NCBI GenBank assembly: GCA_910587045.1
Contig: CAJULG010000004.1
Span: forward strand, 40,416 to 104,415
Source: an uncultured Lachnospiraceae bacterium
GTDB lineage: Bacteria; Bacillota; Clostridia; Lachnospirales; Lachnospiraceae
DNA length: 64,000 nucleotides
Direction of reading: 5' to 3'
Part shown: positions 50,414 through 60,145 of the stretch, piece by piece
Numbering within the stretch: the first letter of the stretch is position 1
Layout: every line of letters starts with the position of its first letter
Program-made: the position numbers and the translations under genes
The notes under the pieces: generated by a model
Database searches by the model: none
The model's input: the letters and a program-made list of their open reading frames with translations, nothing else
Told to the model about the DNA's origin: nothing

Positions 50414-50735
50414 ATTGATCAATCCCCCTTTTATTATAAGGTCAGATACCCCATAAGGTCAAATATGCAATAACAGTAGGTTATTATAATAAGATCCGGA
50501 AACAGGAAGCGGCAGGGTGAATAACAGACAGGCATCGACGATAAGAAAGGAAGAACCGCATCCTTTAGAATAACCATAACTATAAGAGCGATGATTAACA
50601 GCAATAATTGTCATTCTATGGTCGCATTTGTCGACTTTCTTAAGTTGCAATGAAAACCGGATCAGTGCAATACTAGACAGGAACAGAACTGAGCGCAGCA
50701 GGACTGTCAGAAAGAAAGTTTAGGGGGAAATGATT
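50414..50735. other. Divergent intergenic region (about 320 bp)
   Basis: The left end holds the promoter of the minus-strand gene (see 50435). The right end holds the ribosome site of the next plus-strand gene. A 63-codon minus-strand frame at 50459-50650 overlaps the promoter and has no ribosome site, so I leave it out. Nothing else is seen. Confidence 0.5.
50435..50466 (-). promoter_or_regulatory. Promoter of the unknown Cys-His protein, with a direct repeat
   Basis: On the minus strand TTGACC, an 18-bp spacer and TATAAT precede the gene. On the plus strand ATAAGGTCA occurs twice, starts 18 bp apart, one copy over the -35 and one before the -10; this could be an operator. Confidence 0.55.
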
Positions 50736-51587
50736 ATGCAGGAATTATGGATGCTGTTAGGAAATCAAAGTCGTTTTGTATATTTGATAGCGGGTTTTTG
50801 TGTGATAGGAGTAATAAGTAAGCTGCTGCTGCAGGGGAAGCTGCATCAGTTGTTGAAGGCATCAGAAAAGATGGCGACTACTACGAAGAGACAGATACGG
50901 ACGATACGGAATCATTATGAAAACAGTCTGAATATGGATCTGCCGATACATAACATACAGGCATTTGTGGACAAGCATATATTGAAGTTCCGATTTTGCG
51001 GAATACCCATACGGATCTGGGATGGAGTCGCGTTAGAAGCGGCACTGCTGTCTGTGGCAGCAGGCGGCATCGGGATCATCAATACGATCCACAGGGGATA
51101 CGGGGAGGCGGTCGTATTCAATATTTTATTTGCAACCATTATTTCCTGTGCATGTTTACTAAGCCTTGAGAATATATTTCGTATAGAGAATTCCATAGAC
51201 CAGCTTCAGGCGAATATAGAAGATTATCTGGAAAATAATCTGAAGAATCGCATCGGACGCCCGCTGGTAAGCCGGAGAGACAGAGCAAAACAGATGGCAG
51301 CGGTAACAACAGAAGTTTCATCCAGGGAAGCGGCTTCGCCGGAGGAAGTGCCATCCGGAGCAGAGGAAGGAAGGGTGGACCGAACCCAGACAGCCTCAGG
51401 AGGGCGGGCAGGTTCCCGCCCCGGTCAGGATATGACAGGCCCTGCTTCGGAGAAGGATTCCAAAGGGGATCCGGGTTATGCGGATGTACCGGAATATGAG
51501 ATGCGTTCGCTGGCAGAACGGGAGGCGGCAGCCGGAAGGGAAGCAGAGGTCGTTGCACAGGTCTTGCGGAATTTCTTCTCAAGTTAA
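50736..51587 (+). CDS. Hypothetical membrane protein
   Basis: A 283-residue protein with an N-terminal hydrophobic segment (about 13-33), a basic helical stretch, two further membrane segments at about 96-118 and 128-150, and a charged disordered tail (about 185-270, rich in Ser, Glu, Gly). I use the ATG at 50736, with AGGGGG 8 bp upstream. The gene ends 20 bp before the deacetylase gene, suggesting an operon. No family recognised. Confidence 0.65.
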   Translation: MQELWMLLGNQSRFVYLIAGFCVIGVISKLLLQGKLHQLLKASEKMATTTKRQIRTIRNHYENSLNMDLPIHNIQAFVDKHILKFRFCGIPIRIWDGVALEAALLSVAAGGIGIINTIHRGYGEAVVFNILFATIISCACLLSLENIFRIENSIDQLQANIEDYLENNLKNRIGRPLVSRRDRAKQMAAVTTEVSSREAASPEEVPSGAEEGRVDRTQTASGGRAGSRPGQDMTGPASEKDSKGDPGYADVPEYEMRSLAEREAAAGREAEVVAQVLRNFFSS

Positions 51588-51607
51588 AAGAAGAAGGGGC
51601 GAGTGTA

Positions 51608-52573
51608 GTGAAAAAAAGAATGAAGTATGGACTGGTTTCGCTTGGTTTAAGTATCATGCTCCTGGGGCTGTCCGCCTGCAGCAACATCAGGGTGGTGGAC
51701 AGGAACAGTACAGATGGAACCTCAGCGGAGCAGTCCGAAGATGGCAGCAGCGGACAGTCTGAAAAATCCGGTACAACAGGAGACATGTCCACCGGAGGGA
51801 CAGAAGCGGCGCCGACGACAGAGATCGTGGAGCGCCCGGCAAGTGAATATGAGCAGATCAGCAACAAGCTGGAAGCATGGTGGTTTAAACGAAATGACCA
51901 GCATCTTCCTTCCGGCTGTCAGGAGGATTTTGACATTAGTCAGTATCATGCATACTATGTGAATTCCAATGCACAGGACAATGTGATCTACCTGACCTTT
52001 GACTGCGGTTATGAGAACGGATATACAGCCGAAATTCTGGATACACTAAAGGAACAGAATGTTAAGGCTGTATTTTTCGTGACCCAGACTTATATCCGGG
52101 ACGATCCGGAGCTGGTGATCCGCATGAAGGAGGAAGGGCATATGGTAGGCAATCATACCATCACCCATCCAAGTCTGCCGGGAATGTCCATCGAGGATCA
52201 GAAGGCGGAGATACAGGGATGTGCAGACTATATGAAGGAAGCAACCGGTTATGATATGGATCCGTATATCCGTCCGCCCAGAGGGGAATACAGCGAGCGT
52301 ACCCTGCAGCTTTGCGAGGATTTAGGTTATTGTACGATCTTCTGGAGCATGGCATATCTGGATTATGAGGTCAATAACCAGCCGACACCGGATTATGTGC
52401 TGCAGCATTTTGATAAATATTGTCATCCAGGCGCAATGCCGCTGCTGCACAATGTATCCAGCGCCAATACCCAGGCACTGCCACAGCTGATCACCAATCT
52501 GCGGGAAGCCGGTTACCGCTTTGGCACGATAGATGAATTCTGTAACTTCAAGGATTCTTCTGTTCCGCAGTAG
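51608..52573 (+). CDS. Polysaccharide deacetylase lipoprotein (PdaA-like)
   Basis: A 321-residue lipoprotein (lipobox LSAC) with a Ser/Gly/Thr/Glu linker and a NodB-type CE4 domain. Motif 1 is TFDCGYENG, where PdaA-type enzymes have TFDNGYENG; motif 2 is NHTITHPS (metal His residues); motif 3 is RPPRGEYS; motifs near the end include HNVSSANTQAL. Such enzymes remove acetyl groups from N-acetylmuramic acid in peptidoglycan, often in sporulation or lysozyme resistance. Start is GTG at 51608. The cysteine in motif 1 next to the catalytic Asp is unusual. Confidence 0.87.
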   Translation: MKKRMKYGLVSLGLSIMLLGLSACSNIRVVDRNSTDGTSAEQSEDGSSGQSEKSGTTGDMSTGGTEAAPTTEIVERPASEYEQISNKLEAWWFKRNDQHLPSGCQEDFDISQYHAYYVNSNAQDNVIYLTFDCGYENGYTAEILDTLKEQNVKAVFFVTQTYIRDDPELVIRMKEEGHMVGNHTITHPSLPGMSIEDQKAEIQGCADYMKEATGYDMDPYIRPPRGEYSERTLQLCEDLGYCTIFWSMAYLDYEVNNQPTPDYVLQHFDKYCHPGAMPLLHNVSSANTQALPQLITNLREAGYRFGTIDEFCNFKDSSVPQ

Positions 52574-52674
52574 GCCGGAGCCGGTCCTGTAAGATCAAAA
52601 CAGCTGTGAAACTGCCGGAAGAAAGTGATGAAATAAGATGACTGCAATCTCTATAAGACGCGACTGATTTTGGC

Positions 52675-52703
52675 TTGAATTTCCAAACTCTCTCTGCTAC
52701 AAT
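52675..52703 (+). promoter_or_regulatory. Promoter of pgi
   Basis: TTGAAT (52675-52680), 17-bp spacer, TACAAT (52698-52703), about 70 bp before the pgi start. Confidence 0.7.
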
Positions 52704-52775
52704 CATTGGTGGAGAACAATCTAAAGTGTGGACGTGTGACAATAACAAAAAGATAATTAGTAAGGAGTGTAAGTA

Positions 52776-54131
52776 ATGGACTATAATATCAGTTTTGATT
52801 ACAGCAATGCAAAATTCATGGTTTCAGATGATAATCTGAAGGCGATGAGCAAGCGGGTATTAGATGCAAAGGAAGTATTACTGAGCCGTACCGGTTCCGG
52901 AAAGGACTTTCTGGGCTGGCTGGATCTGCCGGTAAATTACGACAAGGAGGAATTTGTCCGGATCAAAAAGGCGGCAAAGAAGATTCAGAGTGATTCTGAG
53001 ATCCTGATCGTGATCGGTATCGGCGGTTCCTATCTCGGTGCAAGAGCTGCCATTGAAGCATTGCGCCACAGCTTTTATAATGTGATCGACAAGAGCATCC
53101 GTAAGACCCCGCAGATTTTCTTTGCAGGACACAATATCAGTTCTACCTATCTGGAGCATTTATTAGAGGTAGTCGGAGACCGGGATTTTTCCATTAACGT
53201 AATCTCCAAGTCCGGAACCACCACGGAACCGGCCATTGCATTCCGTATCTTTAAGCGTCTGCTGATCGAGAAGTATGGAGAGAAGGAAGCGGCAAAGCGG
53301 ATTTATGCAACAACGGATAAATCCAAGGGAGCATTAAAGCAGCTGGCAGATGCGGAGGGCTATGAGACCTTTGTTGTACCGGATGATGTAGGAGGCCGTT
53401 TCTCTGTATTAACAGCAGTGGGCCTGCTTCCGATCGCGGTATCCGGTGCGGATATTGACCGTCTGATGGAAGGCGCTGCTTATTCCAGAAAGTATTGTCT
53501 GGAAAATGACTTTGAAAGCAATTATGCCCTGCAGTATGTTGCACTTCGGAATATTCTGCTGGAAAAGGGCAGAACCATGGAGATCTTCGCAAACTATACC
53601 CCTTCCGTCCACTATCTAGGTGAGTGGTGGAAGCAGCTGTTCGGCGAATCCGAGGGCAAGGATGGAATGGGCCTGTTCCCGACTGCAGTAGACTTTACCA
53701 CGGATCTGCATTCTCTGGGGCAGTTTATCCAGGATGGTACCAAGAATCATATTGAAACGGTATTCAGCATTGAGAATCCGAGAAGAAAGATCATCATGGA
53801 GCAGGAAGATAATGATATTGACGGAATGAATTATCTTGCCGGACGTACCATTAACTATATCAATGAACAGGCAATGAACGGAACCATACTGGCCCATGTG
53901 GATGGTCAGATTCCGAACCTGAAGATCACCATTCCGTTTATGGATGAGTATTGTCTGGGTGAGATCTTCTATTTCTTCGAATTTGCCTGTGGCGTCAGTG
54001 GTTATGTTCTGGGCGTTAATCCATTTAACCAGCCGGGCGTGGAAAGCTACAAGAAGAATATGTTTGCTTTGCTTGGCAAGCCGGGCTATGAAGAAGAGCG
54101 GGAGAAGTTAAGAGCAAGGTTAGAGCAGTAA
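52776..54131 (+). CDS. pgi: Glucose-6-phosphate isomerase
   Basis: A 451-residue glycolytic enzyme that interconverts glucose 6-phosphate and fructose 6-phosphate. Family motifs: [51 protein letters not shown] (catalytic Glu) and DLHSLGQ. The length matches the shorter bacterial form of Firmicutes. It begins 9 bp after AAGGAG and ends before a strong terminator. Confidence 0.97.
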   Translation: MDYNISFDYSNAKFMVSDDNLKAMSKRVLDAKEVLLSRTGSGKDFLGWLDLPVNYDKEEFVRIKKAAKKIQSDSEILIVIGIGGSYLGARAAIEALRHSFYNVIDKSIRKTPQIFFAGHNISSTYLEHLLEVVGDRDFSINVISKSGTTTEPAIAFRIFKRLLIEKYGEKEAAKRIYATTDKSKGALKQLADAEGYETFVVPDDVGGRFSVLTAVGLLPIAVSGADIDRLMEGAAYSRKYCLENDFESNYALQYVALRNILLEKGRTMEIFANYTPSVHYLGEWWKQLFGESEGKDGMGLFPTAVDFTTDLHSLGQFIQDGTKNHIETVFSIENPRRKIIMEQEDNDIDGMNYLAGRTINYINEQAMNGTILAHVDGQIPNLKITIPFMDEYCLGEIFYFFEFACGVSGYVLGVNPFNQPGVESYKKNMFALLGKPGYEEEREKLRARLEQ

Positions 54132-54174
54132 ATTTTATAGGAAAAAGACAGCCGGAACAATTCCGGAAATGCTT

Positions 54175-54207
54175 AAGAGCAGGCAGCAATCGCTGTCTGC
54201 TCTTATA
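54175..54207 (+). terminator. Intrinsic terminator after pgi
   Basis: AAGAGCAGGCAGC pairs with GCTGTCTGCTCTT (one G-U pair), loop AATC, followed by ATATTA. The T-run is weak. Confidence 0.75.
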
Positions 54208-54297
54208 TTATGAATTTATTTTAATGATATATATATAACAATAAAATATTAAGCAATAGTAAAAAGTGTAAATAACATAATTTTTAAATTCATGTTG

Positions 54298-54326
54298 TTG
54301 ACTGCTGTATCGCACTATGATATAGT
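54298..54326 (+). promoter_or_regulatory. Promoter before the Rpn pseudogene
   Basis: TTGACT (54298-54303), 17-bp spacer, TATAGT (54321-54326). It has outlived the gene it served. Confidence 0.65.
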
Positions 54327-54464
54327 TGCAGTATAAGCAAGGCAAGGTCTGAAAATCAAAGTTCTAATGTTCAATTCATTATTCATTCTTGCTTTATTCA
54401 TTAATTAATCAGGAAAGAGCAGGGATGGGGATTTGGTATTCCTGCGAAAATCAGGAGGAGTAGC

Positions 54465-54852
54465 ATGAAAAAGGATATAGCTGCAAAGGGCCTGTTGGAG
54501 CATAGTGATGTATTTGCAGACATTGCAAATGTGAATTTGTTTGGAGGCAGGCAGATTCTAATTCATCCGGAGCAGCTTTTGGATTTATTGTCTGTACTTA
54601 GCGGCGATAAGAGGATGAGAGCCATGCGAAAGGCATTGTTACAGATAGAAAAAAGGGAGGAAACAAGTATGTGCTTATTAATGGATATAGGAGAGAGATT
54701 ATAAAGAAAAAGGACTGGCAGAAGGGCTGGAACAGGGAATTCGGGGAGGAGTACAACTACTGCAGAGACTTGGTCTGGACGAGGCAGAGATTTTGAAGCA
54801 GATTTCATATCAGTTTTCTCTTCCGATCGATACGGTGAGAACATTTTTATAG
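54465..54852 (+). pseudogene. Rpn-family (PD-(D/E)XK) recombination-promoting nuclease, broken
   Basis: The first 37 codons (MKKDIAAKGLLEHSDVFADIANVNLFGG...) match the start of Rpn/YhgA-type nucleases, often annotated as putative transposase. The frame then jumps to a region like the family's late part (DLLSVLSGDKRMR... TSMCLLMDIGER), so the catalytic middle is deleted. After codon 79 the frame stops at 54704. The typical tail (KGLAEGLEQGI...LGLDEAEILKQIS) continues in another frame to TAG at 54850-54852. Full-length members have about 300 residues. It begins behind AGGAGG. Confidence 0.8.
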
Positions 54853-55032
54853 GTAGTTCCTCCTGTCCTTTGCAGAGGTCTTTCTTTTAGTGGATATGCG
54901 GTAAATAAAGGAATGAGCCTTGACGATATAATATTTTCAATCATATAATAGAGGAAATATCCGGAGCCTGTCCTGGTATTCCAGACGAGGACCGGGAGGA
55001 TAAAGGCCGACCAGGAACCAGGAGGGACCGTC

Positions 55033-56238
55033 ATGTTAACAGGAAAAACTGTAATATTAGGAATTACCGGCAGCATTGCCGCTTACAAGATTGCCAGTCT
55101 GACCAGTATGCTGGTCAAACAGCATGCAGATGTCTATGTGCTGATGACACAGAACGCAACGAATTTCATCAATCCGATCACTTTTGAAACCCTGACGAAT
55201 CATAAGACGCTGGTGGATACCTTTGACCGGAACTTTAATTACAACATTGAACACGTATCACTGGCTAAGAAAGCAGATATTGTCCTGGTTGCTCCGGCCT
55301 CCGCCAATGTGATCGGGAAGATCGCCAACGGAATCGCAGATGATATGCTCACGACAACGGTCATGGCATGCAGATGCAAAAAGCTGATCGCTCCGGCCAT
55401 GAATACCCAGATGTTTGAGAATCCCATCCTTCAGGATAATCTGAAAAAGCTGGAACACTACGGAATGACCGTGATCCAGCCGGAGGTAGGACTGCTTGCC
55501 TGCAAGGATGTAGGAGCCGGGAAAATGCCGTCCGAACAGGTACTGCTGGATCATATCCTGCGGGAAATCCGATTTGAAAAGGATATGGCCGGTTTGCATG
55601 TACTGGTGACTGCCGGGCCGACCAGGGAAAGTATTGACCCGGTGAGATTTATCAGCAACCACTCCACCGGAAAGATGGGGTATGCCATAGCAAGAACTGC
55701 GATGGAACGGGGAGCAGAGGTCACGTTGATCACGGGCCCGGTCAGTCTTACACCGCCGCCATTTGTAACGGTAATACCTGTGGTCAGTGCAGCGGATATG
55801 TTCGAAGCAGTAAAGAAGCATAGCGTGAATGCAGACATTGTCATTAAAGCCGCCGCCGTAGCGGATTACACACCGGCATCGGTTGCGGAGGAAAAGATCA
55901 AGAAACAGGATGGAGACAGCAGTCTTGCCTTAACGTCTACGATTGATATTCTGAAGTGGCTGGGCGGGCACCGGCAGAGCGGACAGTACCTTTGCGGATT
56001 TTCCATGGAAACCGAGCATCTTCTGGAGAATTCCAGGGCAAAATTAGAAAGAAAGAATATCGATATGATCGTGGCCAATAATTTAAAGGTAGCCGGAGCA
56101 GGCTTTGGCGTGGATACGAATGTCGTGACAATGATCACCAGAGATGATACACTGGAGTTACCACAGTTGAGCAAGGAAGAGGTAGCCGGAAGGATCCTGA
56201 ACCGGATCGCAGAAGAAAGACAGTCAAAGAAAATATAG
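55033..56238 (+). CDS. coaBC: Bifunctional phosphopantothenoylcysteine decarboxylase / phosphopantothenate-cysteine ligase
   Basis: A 401-residue fused enzyme for two steps of coenzyme A synthesis. The N-terminal flavoprotein half (1-180) has GITGSIAAYK, the catalytic His in NIEHVSL, PASANVIGKIANGIADD and PAMNTQM. The C-terminal ligase half (from about 190) has VTAGPTRESIDPVRFISNHSTGKMG and AAAVADYTP with the KIKK substrate lysines. It starts behind AGGAGG. Confidence 0.97.
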   Translation: MLTGKTVILGITGSIAAYKIASLTSMLVKQHADVYVLMTQNATNFINPITFETLTNHKTLVDTFDRNFNYNIEHVSLAKKADIVLVAPASANVIGKIANGIADDMLTTTVMACRCKKLIAPAMNTQMFENPILQDNLKKLEHYGMTVIQPEVGLLACKDVGAGKMPSEQVLLDHILREIRFEKDMAGLHVLVTAGPTRESIDPVRFISNHSTGKMGYAIARTAMERGAEVTLITGPVSLTPPPFVTVIPVVSAADMFEAVKKHSVNADIVIKAAAVADYTPASVAEEKIKKQDGDSSLALTSTIDILKWLGGHRQSGQYLCGFSMETEHLLENSRAKLERKNIDMIVANNLKVAGAGFGVDTNVVTMITRDDTLELPQLSKEEVAGRILNRIAEERQSKKI

Positions 56239-56267
56239 GATTAATGTGAAGGAAAGGGGTATGGGTT

Positions 56268-57140
56268 ATGAGACTAGGAGCATTAGAGGCAGGCGGAACC
56301 AAGATGGTCTGTGCCATCGGAGATGAAACAGGAACGATTTATGAGCAGGTTTCCATTCCTACGACTACGCCGGAGGAAACAGTTCCGAAGCTGATCGAAT
56401 ACTTTCAGGATAAAGAGATTGCGGCTCTGGGAATTGCCACGTTCGGGCCGGTAGATGTCAATCCGGCTTCCCCGTCCTATGGCAGGATCCTGGATACGCC
56501 GAAGCTGCCCTGGAGACAGTATCCATTGTTAGACACTCTGAAAGCGGCGCTGCATATTCCAATGAAGCTGGATACAGATGTGAATGGCTCCTGTCTTGGT
56601 GAGATGACTTATGGAAGTGCAAAGGGCTTAGACAGTGTCATGTATATTACCATTGGAACCGGAGTGGGTGTAGGTATTGCCATTGGCGGCAGACTGGTGC
56701 ATGGCATGCTTCATCCGGAAGCCGGCCATATCCTGATCACGCCGGCAGCAGGAGATGAGAACCGCTGTATTTGTCCATATCATACAAGCTGCCTGGAAGG
56801 ACTGGCTGCAGGGCCGTCCATTGAGAAGCGCTGGGGAGCAAAGGCAGTGGATCTGGTAGATAAAGCAGAGGTATGGGAATTGGAAAGTGAATATCTGGCA
56901 CAGGCCATCATGGATTTCATTCTTACAGTTTCTCCTCAGCGGATCATCCTGGGCGGAGGTGTTATGCATCAGATGCAGTTGTTTCCGCTGATTCGCAGGA
57001 AGGTATCCGAAAAGATAAATGGTTATATCCGGACACCGGAGCTGGCGGATATGGATTCCTATATCGTACCGGCAAGCCTGAACGATGATCAGGGGATTCT
57101 TGGCTGTATCCGGCTGGCGGAGCTGAGCCTGCAGGAGTAA
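56268..57140 (+). CDS. ROK-family sugar kinase (fructokinase-like)
   Basis: A 290-residue ROK kinase. It has the N-terminal phosphate loop LEAGGTKMVCAIG, DTDVNGSCLGE (catalytic Asp), TIGTGVGVGI and the zinc site HPEAGHI...CICPYHTSCLEG. The start LGALEAGGTK and lack of an N-terminal helix-turn-helix fit fructokinases, which make fructose 6-phosphate. It overlaps the next frame by one base at the longest start of manA and shares a transcript with it; both feed fructose 6-phosphate. Confidence 0.88.
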   Translation: MRLGALEAGGTKMVCAIGDETGTIYEQVSIPTTTPEETVPKLIEYFQDKEIAALGIATFGPVDVNPASPSYGRILDTPKLPWRQYPLLDTLKAALHIPMKLDTDVNGSCLGEMTYGSAKGLDSVMYITIGTGVGVGIAIGGRLVHGMLHPEAGHILITPAAGDENRCICPYHTSCLEGLAAGPSIEKRWGAKAVDLVDKAEVWELESEYLAQAIMDFILTVSPQRIILGGGVMHQMQLFPLIRRKVSEKINGYIRTPELADMDSYIVPASLNDDQGILGCIRLAELSLQE

Positions 57141-57178
57141 TGAAATTAATTGGAAAATCGGAAAGGAACTCATATGAT

Positions 57179-58108
57179 ATGGAACCAATATTTTTAAAGC
57201 CTGTCTTTAAACAGATGATATGGGGCGGGAACCGCCTGGGTACGGACTTTGGCTATGAGATACCCGGAGATGATACCGGAGAGTGCTGGGCCATCAGCGC
57301 ACATCCCAACGGAGACTGTCAGGTGAAGAACGGTGTCTATGCGGGGATGTCCTTAAGTGAATTATGGAATGACCACCGGGAACTGTTCGGTAATACAGAA
57401 GGAGACCGTTTCCCGTTGCTGATCAAACTGATTGATGCCAGGGCGGATCTGAGTATTCAGGTACATCCGAATGATGCCTATGCGAAGGAGCATGAGAACG
57501 GATCACTGGGAAAGACGGAATGCTGGTATATTGTTGACTGTGATGCGGATGCAGAGATCGTGATCGGGCATCATGCAAAGACACACGAAGAAGTAAAAGA
57601 GATGATAGAGAACAAACGCTGGAATGAGTTTATCCGTGTCATTCCGATAAAGAAGGGTGATTTCTTTCAGATCAATCCGGGATGTCTCCATGCGATCAAG
57701 GGAGGTACCCTGATCCTGGAAACCCAGCAGAACAGTGATATCACCTACCGGGTGTATGATTATGACCGCCTGAGCAACGGAAAGCCCCGGGAGCTGCATG
57801 TGGAAAAGAGTATAGATGTCATTGAGGCCCCGTTTGTTCCATATCAGGTTTCTGCAACGAAGGAGACCGGAGCCGGATATGAGAGGCAGAATCTGATCAC
57901 CTGCGACTTCTATTCCGTGGATAAGCTGGAGCTGCATGGAACTGTGGCATTCACCCAGGACAAACCGTTTCTGAATGTCAGTATCTTAGAGGGAGACGGA
58001 ACTATAGACGGAATTGCGATCCGGAAGGGCGACCATTTTATTCTGCCGGCAGAGTACGGAGAATACACACTGTCAGGAAATATGATGGTGATCACCTCCA
58101 GTTTGTAA
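57179..58108 (+). CDS. manA: Mannose-6-phosphate isomerase, class I
   Basis: A 309-residue cupin metalloenzyme interconverting mannose 6-phosphate and fructose 6-phosphate. Zinc ligands are in SIQVHPND (Gln/His), KTECWY (Glu) and PGCLHAI (His). The lysine/arginine region near ITYRVYDYDR is also typical. I use the ATG at 57179, with AAAGGAA upstream; the in-frame ATG at 57140 overlaps the kinase stop and would add 13 residues. Confidence 0.93.
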   Translation: MEPIFLKPVFKQMIWGGNRLGTDFGYEIPGDDTGECWAISAHPNGDCQVKNGVYAGMSLSELWNDHRELFGNTEGDRFPLLIKLIDARADLSIQVHPNDAYAKEHENGSLGKTECWYIVDCDADAEIVIGHHAKTHEEVKEMIENKRWNEFIRVIPIKKGDFFQINPGCLHAIKGGTLILETQQNSDITYRVYDYDRLSNGKPRELHVEKSIDVIEAPFVPYQVSATKETGAGYERQNLITCDFYSVDKLELHGTVAFTQDKPFLNVSILEGDGTIDGIAIRKGDHFILPAEYGEYTLSGNMMVITSSL

Positions 58109-58238
58109 GAGAACAATAAAATAAGATTGACAGACGAAAAGAGTCAGAATGGCTGGTGCTTCCGTGGCAATGGCTGCGGGAGTATCGGCTTTTTACTATA
58201 TATGCTTACGAGATACTGCTGATAGAAGGGCGGGAACG

Positions 58239-59081
58239 ATGCAAATGAAGTTAAGATATATATGGATACCGGTAATATTGATAATAACAGCAGGGTTGTG
58301 CTGTTCCTATTTTGTCTTTGGAAAACAGTCGCAGCAACAGGCGGCAAAGCAAATGCAGGTAAAGGCCATGAAGGAGTTACAGGAACCGGTGATAGAAATA
58401 ATACAGGAACCGGTCACCTCGGAAATACAGCAAGAGGAGACAGAGGCTTCAGAAAGCACAGAAGTGCCTTACGACTATTTTAATCCGGTTCCGGTTTCAG
58501 AAGCGGTTGAAGACTCTTATTTTGATGATGCTGTTTTTATCGGAGATTCCCGGACGGAGGGATTTTTTCTGAATGCAGGACCCGGTGACTCCAGGGCATA
58601 TGCCTATCGGGGGCTTACAGTGGAGACGGTAATGACAAAACCGGTCGTCTACCAGGACGGAGTGAAATGCTCTGCTATAGATGCATTGCGTGCGACTTCA
58701 TTCAGCAAGGTGTATATCATGCTGGGCATAAATGAAATCGGATGGGTGTACAGTGATGTTTTCATTGAAAAATATGTAGCGTTGATCGATGAGATCCGCA
58801 GTATTAATCCGGATGCTAAGATTTATCTGCAGTCCATCCTTCCGGTCAGTGAAAGTGTATCGACGACCCATAGCTACATTAAAAATGATAAGATTCAGGA
58901 ATATAACGCACTTATCCAGCAGATGGCTGGAGAGCAGGGGGTCTATTATCTGAATGTAGCCGAAGTAATGGCTTCGGAACAGGGAGCTTTGCCGGAGGAT
59001 GCAGCCTTTGACGGAATTCATTTAAAACGGGAATACTGCGAAGCGTGGCTGGAATACCTGAGGATACATACCGTTCCGTAA
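58239..59081 (+). CDS. SGNH/GDSL hydrolase, membrane-anchored
   Basis: A 280-residue protein with an N-terminal membrane anchor (about 7-28), a Gln/Glu/Thr-rich linker and a catalytic domain with FIGDSRTEGF (nucleophile Ser), GINEIG (block III Asn) and DGIHL (Asp/His). SGNH enzymes of this placement often remove acetyl groups from cell-surface glycans. I prefer the ATG at 58239; the frame is open from 58149, but that gives an extra 30 residues and a less usual anchor. Confidence 0.82.
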   Translation: MQMKLRYIWIPVILIITAGLCCSYFVFGKQSQQQAAKQMQVKAMKELQEPVIEIIQEPVTSEIQQEETEASESTEVPYDYFNPVPVSEAVEDSYFDDAVFIGDSRTEGFFLNAGPGDSRAYAYRGLTVETVMTKPVVYQDGVKCSAIDALRATSFSKVYIMLGINEIGWVYSDVFIEKYVALIDEIRSINPDAKIYLQSILPVSESVSTTHSYIKNDKIQEYNALIQQMAGEQGVYYLNVAEVMASEQGALPEDAAFDGIHLKREYCEAWLEYLRIHTVP

Positions 59082-59155
59082 AACGGGCTTCCGTACAGAA
59101 CAGGAGTAATTCCCGGAATCCTGATTATACTATAAGTAATCAGGAGGATGCAGAC

Positions 59156-60091
59156 ATGATTTATGAGTTTGACAACGGGTTTCGGGAGATCGCCATGGAT
59201 GCCATACGCACAGACCGGCTGACCGTAGGAATCCTCAATGTGGAAGCGCTCAAGGCATCTTATCAGACCTTCGGCATCTCAGAGCAGGATTTAAATGAAT
59301 GCATACTGGATTCCATTAGTTTTCGCAGCAATGTAACCGTATATGAGGAATATTACTTTGGTACGCTGGGTGTCATAGACGTGGATGACATCTACGGCCC
59401 CAGGGATAAGATCGGATTCCTGATCCGGCGCAACCTGCTCCTGATCATTGATATCCGGGATATGGATAACTCTGTCAGTGAGAATTTTCAATATGCCCTG
59501 CAGCGGCTCCGGCCCGAGAACCCGGCTCCGGGGAAGCTGATCTATGGGTTTCTGGAACGTCTGATCTCTTCTGATAATCAGAAAATAAATAAAAAGGGAC
59601 TTGTGATCGAAGAACTGGAGGAGGAGATTCATAAGGGTGATATCCACCGGGAATTCATCGGGGATATCCTTGCGTTCAAAAAAGAGATTACATTGCTTCG
59701 AAACAGTTATGAACAGCTCATTGATATCTGCGAGATACTGGAGGAGAATGAGAATGGTCTGTTTTCAGAAACAGAAACCCGCTGCTTTCGGGTACTTACC
59801 ACCAGAATCGAACGCCTGAGCAATCATTGCATGATCCTGAAGGAAAACCTGGTACAGGTACGGGAAGCATATTCTTCTTCTCTGGATTACAGTATTAACG
59901 CAGTTATGAAGCTGTTTACCGTGGTTACCACTATATTCCAGCCTCTCACGCTGATCACCGGCTGGTATGGCATGAACTTTACCAACATGCCGGAGCTGAC
60001 CTGGCGATATGGTTATACTGCTGTCATTGTATTAAGTCTTGTGGTCGTGATATCCTGCTGGTGGCTGTTCAAACGAAAGCGGTTGTTATAG
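59156..60091 (+). CDS. CorA-family divalent cation transporter
   Basis: A 311-residue protein with a large N-terminal cytoplasmic domain, a long helix region (residues about 150-250) and two C-terminal membrane segments. The first ends in the family signature YGMNF, which forms the pore mouth. The GMN motif is intact, so magnesium or a similar ion should be transported. The ATG at 59156 has AGGAGG 9 bp upstream; the longer frame from 59045 overlaps the hydrolase gene. Confidence 0.9.
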   Translation: MIYEFDNGFREIAMDAIRTDRLTVGILNVEALKASYQTFGISEQDLNECILDSISFRSNVTVYEEYYFGTLGVIDVDDIYGPRDKIGFLIRRNLLLIIDIRDMDNSVSENFQYALQRLRPENPAPGKLIYGFLERLISSDNQKINKKGLVIEELEEEIHKGDIHREFIGDILAFKKEITLLRNSYEQLIDICEILEENENGLFSETETRCFRVLTTRIERLSNHCMILKENLVQVREAYSSSLDYSINAVMKLFTVVTTIFQPLTLITGWYGMNFTNMPELTWRYGYTAVIVLSLVVVISCWWLFKRKRLL

Positions 60092-60145
60092 CGCAAAGAG
60101 CCGTTGTAATTCAGACGACCCAGCCGGTCTGCAGCGGTATGTCGG

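Larger units (their letters stand above)
54132..54464. other. 333-bp stretch between pgi and the Rpn pseudogene
   Basis: It holds the pgi terminator and the promoter at 54298, with very A+T-rich sequence between them. No other gene or structured RNA was seen. Confidence 0.6.

Noticed and set aside
50459..50650. A 63-codon minus-strand frame upstream of the unknown Cys-His gene
   Set aside because: No ribosome site, cysteine/serine-rich translation, and it overlaps the promoter and direct repeat of that gene.
51139..51867. A 242-codon minus-strand frame across the membrane protein and deacetylase starts
   Set aside because: Proline/serine-rich shadow translation of coding sequence on the other strand, with no start signal.
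54465..54852. Reading the Rpn remnant as an active transposase
   Set aside because: Rpn proteins are nucleases often mislabelled as transposases. No inverted repeats or target duplications flank it, and the gene is deleted and frameshifted.
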